6,975 bases of DNA from Planctomycetota bacterium (GTDB lineage: Bacteria > Planctomycetota > UBA8108 > UBA1146 > JAJFFE01): assembly GCA_020425835.1 (NCBI GenBank), contig JAGQRC010000187.1, positions 1-6,975 of the forward strand. Direction: 5' to 3'. Below are positions 5,734-6,975 of the stretch, one piece after another; position 1 is the stretch's first letter, and each line of letters starts with the position of its first letter. The notes below the pieces were generated by a model that worked only from the letters and a program-made list of their open reading frames with translations, made no database searches and was not told where the DNA came from. Position numbers and translations under genes: made by a program.

Positions 5734-6975
5734 CTGCGCTGCCTTCTTCCGCTCGTCGCGACCGCCCTGGTCGCGCACCCCGCGTCATCCGCGGGGGCGG
5801 CCGAACTTCCCTCCCGCGACGAGCTCGAGCTCCTCTTCGATGCCCCCGCACTCCACTCCGGTGACCTCGAAACCCTGCGCGAGCAGTGGTGGAGTCTGTC
5901 GGAGGGCCAACCCAACGGCCCCGCTGCCCAGGTTGCGATGCTGCTCTGGGGCCGACGCTTCGACGACCACCCCGCCCCGGCGATCGACGCCGATCGCTGG
6001 GAGTCGCTGTACCAGAGTTGCACGACCAACGGCTGGACGCGTCGCATCATCGCATGGCACTGGCTGGATGCGCTGCGTCGCGAAGGGCGCGAGTCCGAGA
6101 CCTCTCGGCTCGACATCACCACCGGGAGTCCGCGTCGGTGGTTGGCCATCGGACCGTTCGGGATCGTCCCGGGGCGCGCGATCCACGAACCTTTTCCCCC
6201 GGAGGTCCTCTTCGAGCCGGAGGCAGAGTACCCCGGATCGGACGAACGGCCCGTCCATTGGCGAGAGGTCGAGATCGACGCGAACGACACTCGGCTCTAC
6301 CCGAGTTCCTTCATCACGGTGTCGGGGGCGGTGGTCTACCTCCGCAGTTGTTTCTCAGTGTCGGAGCCGGTGGACGCGATCGTGCAGATCGCATCCTCGG
6401 GCTCGTATCGCGGTTGGTTGGATGGAGAGCCAGTCGCCTCGGTCGATCGGACGACCACGTACACGCGCCACGTCCGCCGCATTCCCGTCCACCTGGAGCC
6501 CGGTCAACACGGGATGTTGTTCAAGTGCACCGGCCCCGACCTCGCGGTGTTGCTCCGCACGGTCGACGGAGCGATGGTCCCCATCGTCGACGGAGATCCG
6601 ACGGCCACCGAGTTCGCGAGCTCCCACAGCGGGAGCTTCGAGCCGCACGGGCTCGTGGTCCACGACGTTCGAGGCCTCGGTGTCGACGGCCTGTTGACGC
6701 GAATCCTCCGTGCCTACGTGGCGAGTCTCGATCGAGATCCGGTCGAACTGCAGAGCGCCCTGTTGGGGGATCTCGTCGACGATGCCGGCGATGCGTTCGG
6801 CCCGGACGGCGTCGATCGTTGGTCGGCCTACGCGGTCGCGGCAACGGAGCTGATCGATTCGATCCCCTACCTGCCCAGCGAGTGGACGAAGACCTGGCTC
6901 GACGACGCGTGGCAGCGCGCAAGCGCCGAGGGACCCTCGGTCCCCCTGCTCCTCGCGCGCGCGCGGGAGCGAATC
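5731..6975 (+). CDS. Exported protein with the same N-terminal architecture as the transglutaminase-like gene (3' end outside the window)
   Basis: An uninterrupted frame of 415 codons runs off the right edge with no stop. The GTG start is fixed by a full AGGAGGTG site. Residues 1-23 form a typical signal peptide: MLRC, a Leu/Val/Ala core, and cleavage near ASSA or AGA. A Trp-rich helical region follows (about 30-130), then a module opening with WLAIGPF (137-143) and running to about 277. That module matches the one in the preceding gene: the IGPF and the later S-x-GS...WL strand are 81 residues apart in both, and conserved positions continue without a gap to a shared Lys (265 here, 301 there). 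Residues about 300-415 look helical and could be the start of TPRs. No catalytic motif lies in the visible part, so whether it also carries DUF3857 and a transglutaminase domain cannot be said. I do not recognise a named family; a tandem diverged paralogue, possibly a non-catalytic partner, is the best reading. Confidence 0.88.
   Translation, partial: MLRCLLPLVATALVAHPASSAGAAELPSRDELELLFDAPALHSGDLETLREQWWSLSEGQPNGPAAQVAMLLWGRRFDDHPAPAIDADRWESLYQSCTTNGWTRRIIAWHWLDALRREGRESETSRLDITTGSPRRWLAIGPFGIVPGRAIHEPFPPEVLFEPEAEYPGSDERPVHWREVEIDANDTRLYPSSFITVSGAVVYLRSCFSVSEPVDAIVQIASSGSYRGWLDGEPVASVDRTTTYTRHVRRIPVHLEPGQHGMLFKCTGPDLAVLLRTVDGAMVPIVDGDPTATEFASSHSGSFEPHGLVVHDVRGLGVDGLLTRILRAYVASLDRDPVELQSALLGDLVDDAGDAFGPDGVDRWSAYAVAATELIDSIPYLPSEWTKTWLDDAWQRASAEGPSVPLLLARARERI

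Noticed and set aside
3641..5851. 736-codon open frame on the minus strand
   Set aside because: It is antisense to the TPR, DUF3857 and transglutaminase parts of gene 2, with a charged composition typical of reversed coding sequence, no domain and no supporting ribosome site noted.
6956..6965. Alternating CG run (ten bases), a possible Z-DNA tract
   Set aside because: It encodes the Ala-Arg-Ala stretch of gene 3 in frame and is short; such runs are expected in this composition.

Overview
High-GC bacterial DNA (about two-thirds G+C by eye) with codon use dominated by TCG, GTC, GAC, CTC and CGC. It carries three consecutive rightward genes for exported proteins. A secreted NPCBM-domain protein beside a very large TPR/DUF3857/transglutaminase protein, with GTG and TTG starts and a TACAAT-type promoter, suggests a member of the Planctomycetota. 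That is an inference from gene content; myxobacteria or another high-GC phylum remain possible.

Layout. Bases 1-378 hold no convincing gene. They contain a candidate leftward promoter (-35 TTGACA, -10 TAGACT on the minus strand), which would drive a divergent gene lying mostly off the left edge. They also contain a candidate rightward -10 box (TACAAT, 341-346) directly after an 11-bp palindrome. Gene 1 (about 379-1701) encodes a signal peptide, three short beta-rich repeats and a C-terminal NPCBM domain. A 148-base spacer follows, with two GC-rich hairpins but no T-run. Gene 2 (1850-5731) encodes a 1293-residue exported protein: N-terminal helical region, beta-sandwich-like module opening with WWVIGPF, about five TPRs, DUF3857, a transglutaminase-like domain with an apparently intact Cys-His-Asp triad, and a C-terminal beta region. 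Gene 3 (5731 to the right edge, incomplete) starts on the last base of gene 2's stop codon behind a full AGGAGGTG ribosome site. It encodes another signal peptide, a helical region and a diverged copy of the same IGPF module.

How they fit together. All three products are predicted to leave the cytoplasm and all carry binding or scaffold modules (NPCBM, TPR, IGPF module). Genes 2 and 3 share their N-terminal architecture, with a gapless match over the anchors of the IGPF module, so gene 3 looks like a tandem, diverged paralogue translationally coupled to gene 2. Only gene 2 shows an enzymatic signature. A working reading is a periplasmic or cell-surface complex that binds peptide or glycan and contains one transglutaminase-fold enzyme; substrate and phenotype cannot be read from the sequence. 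No RNA gene, CRISPR array, insertion sequence or intrinsic terminator was seen.
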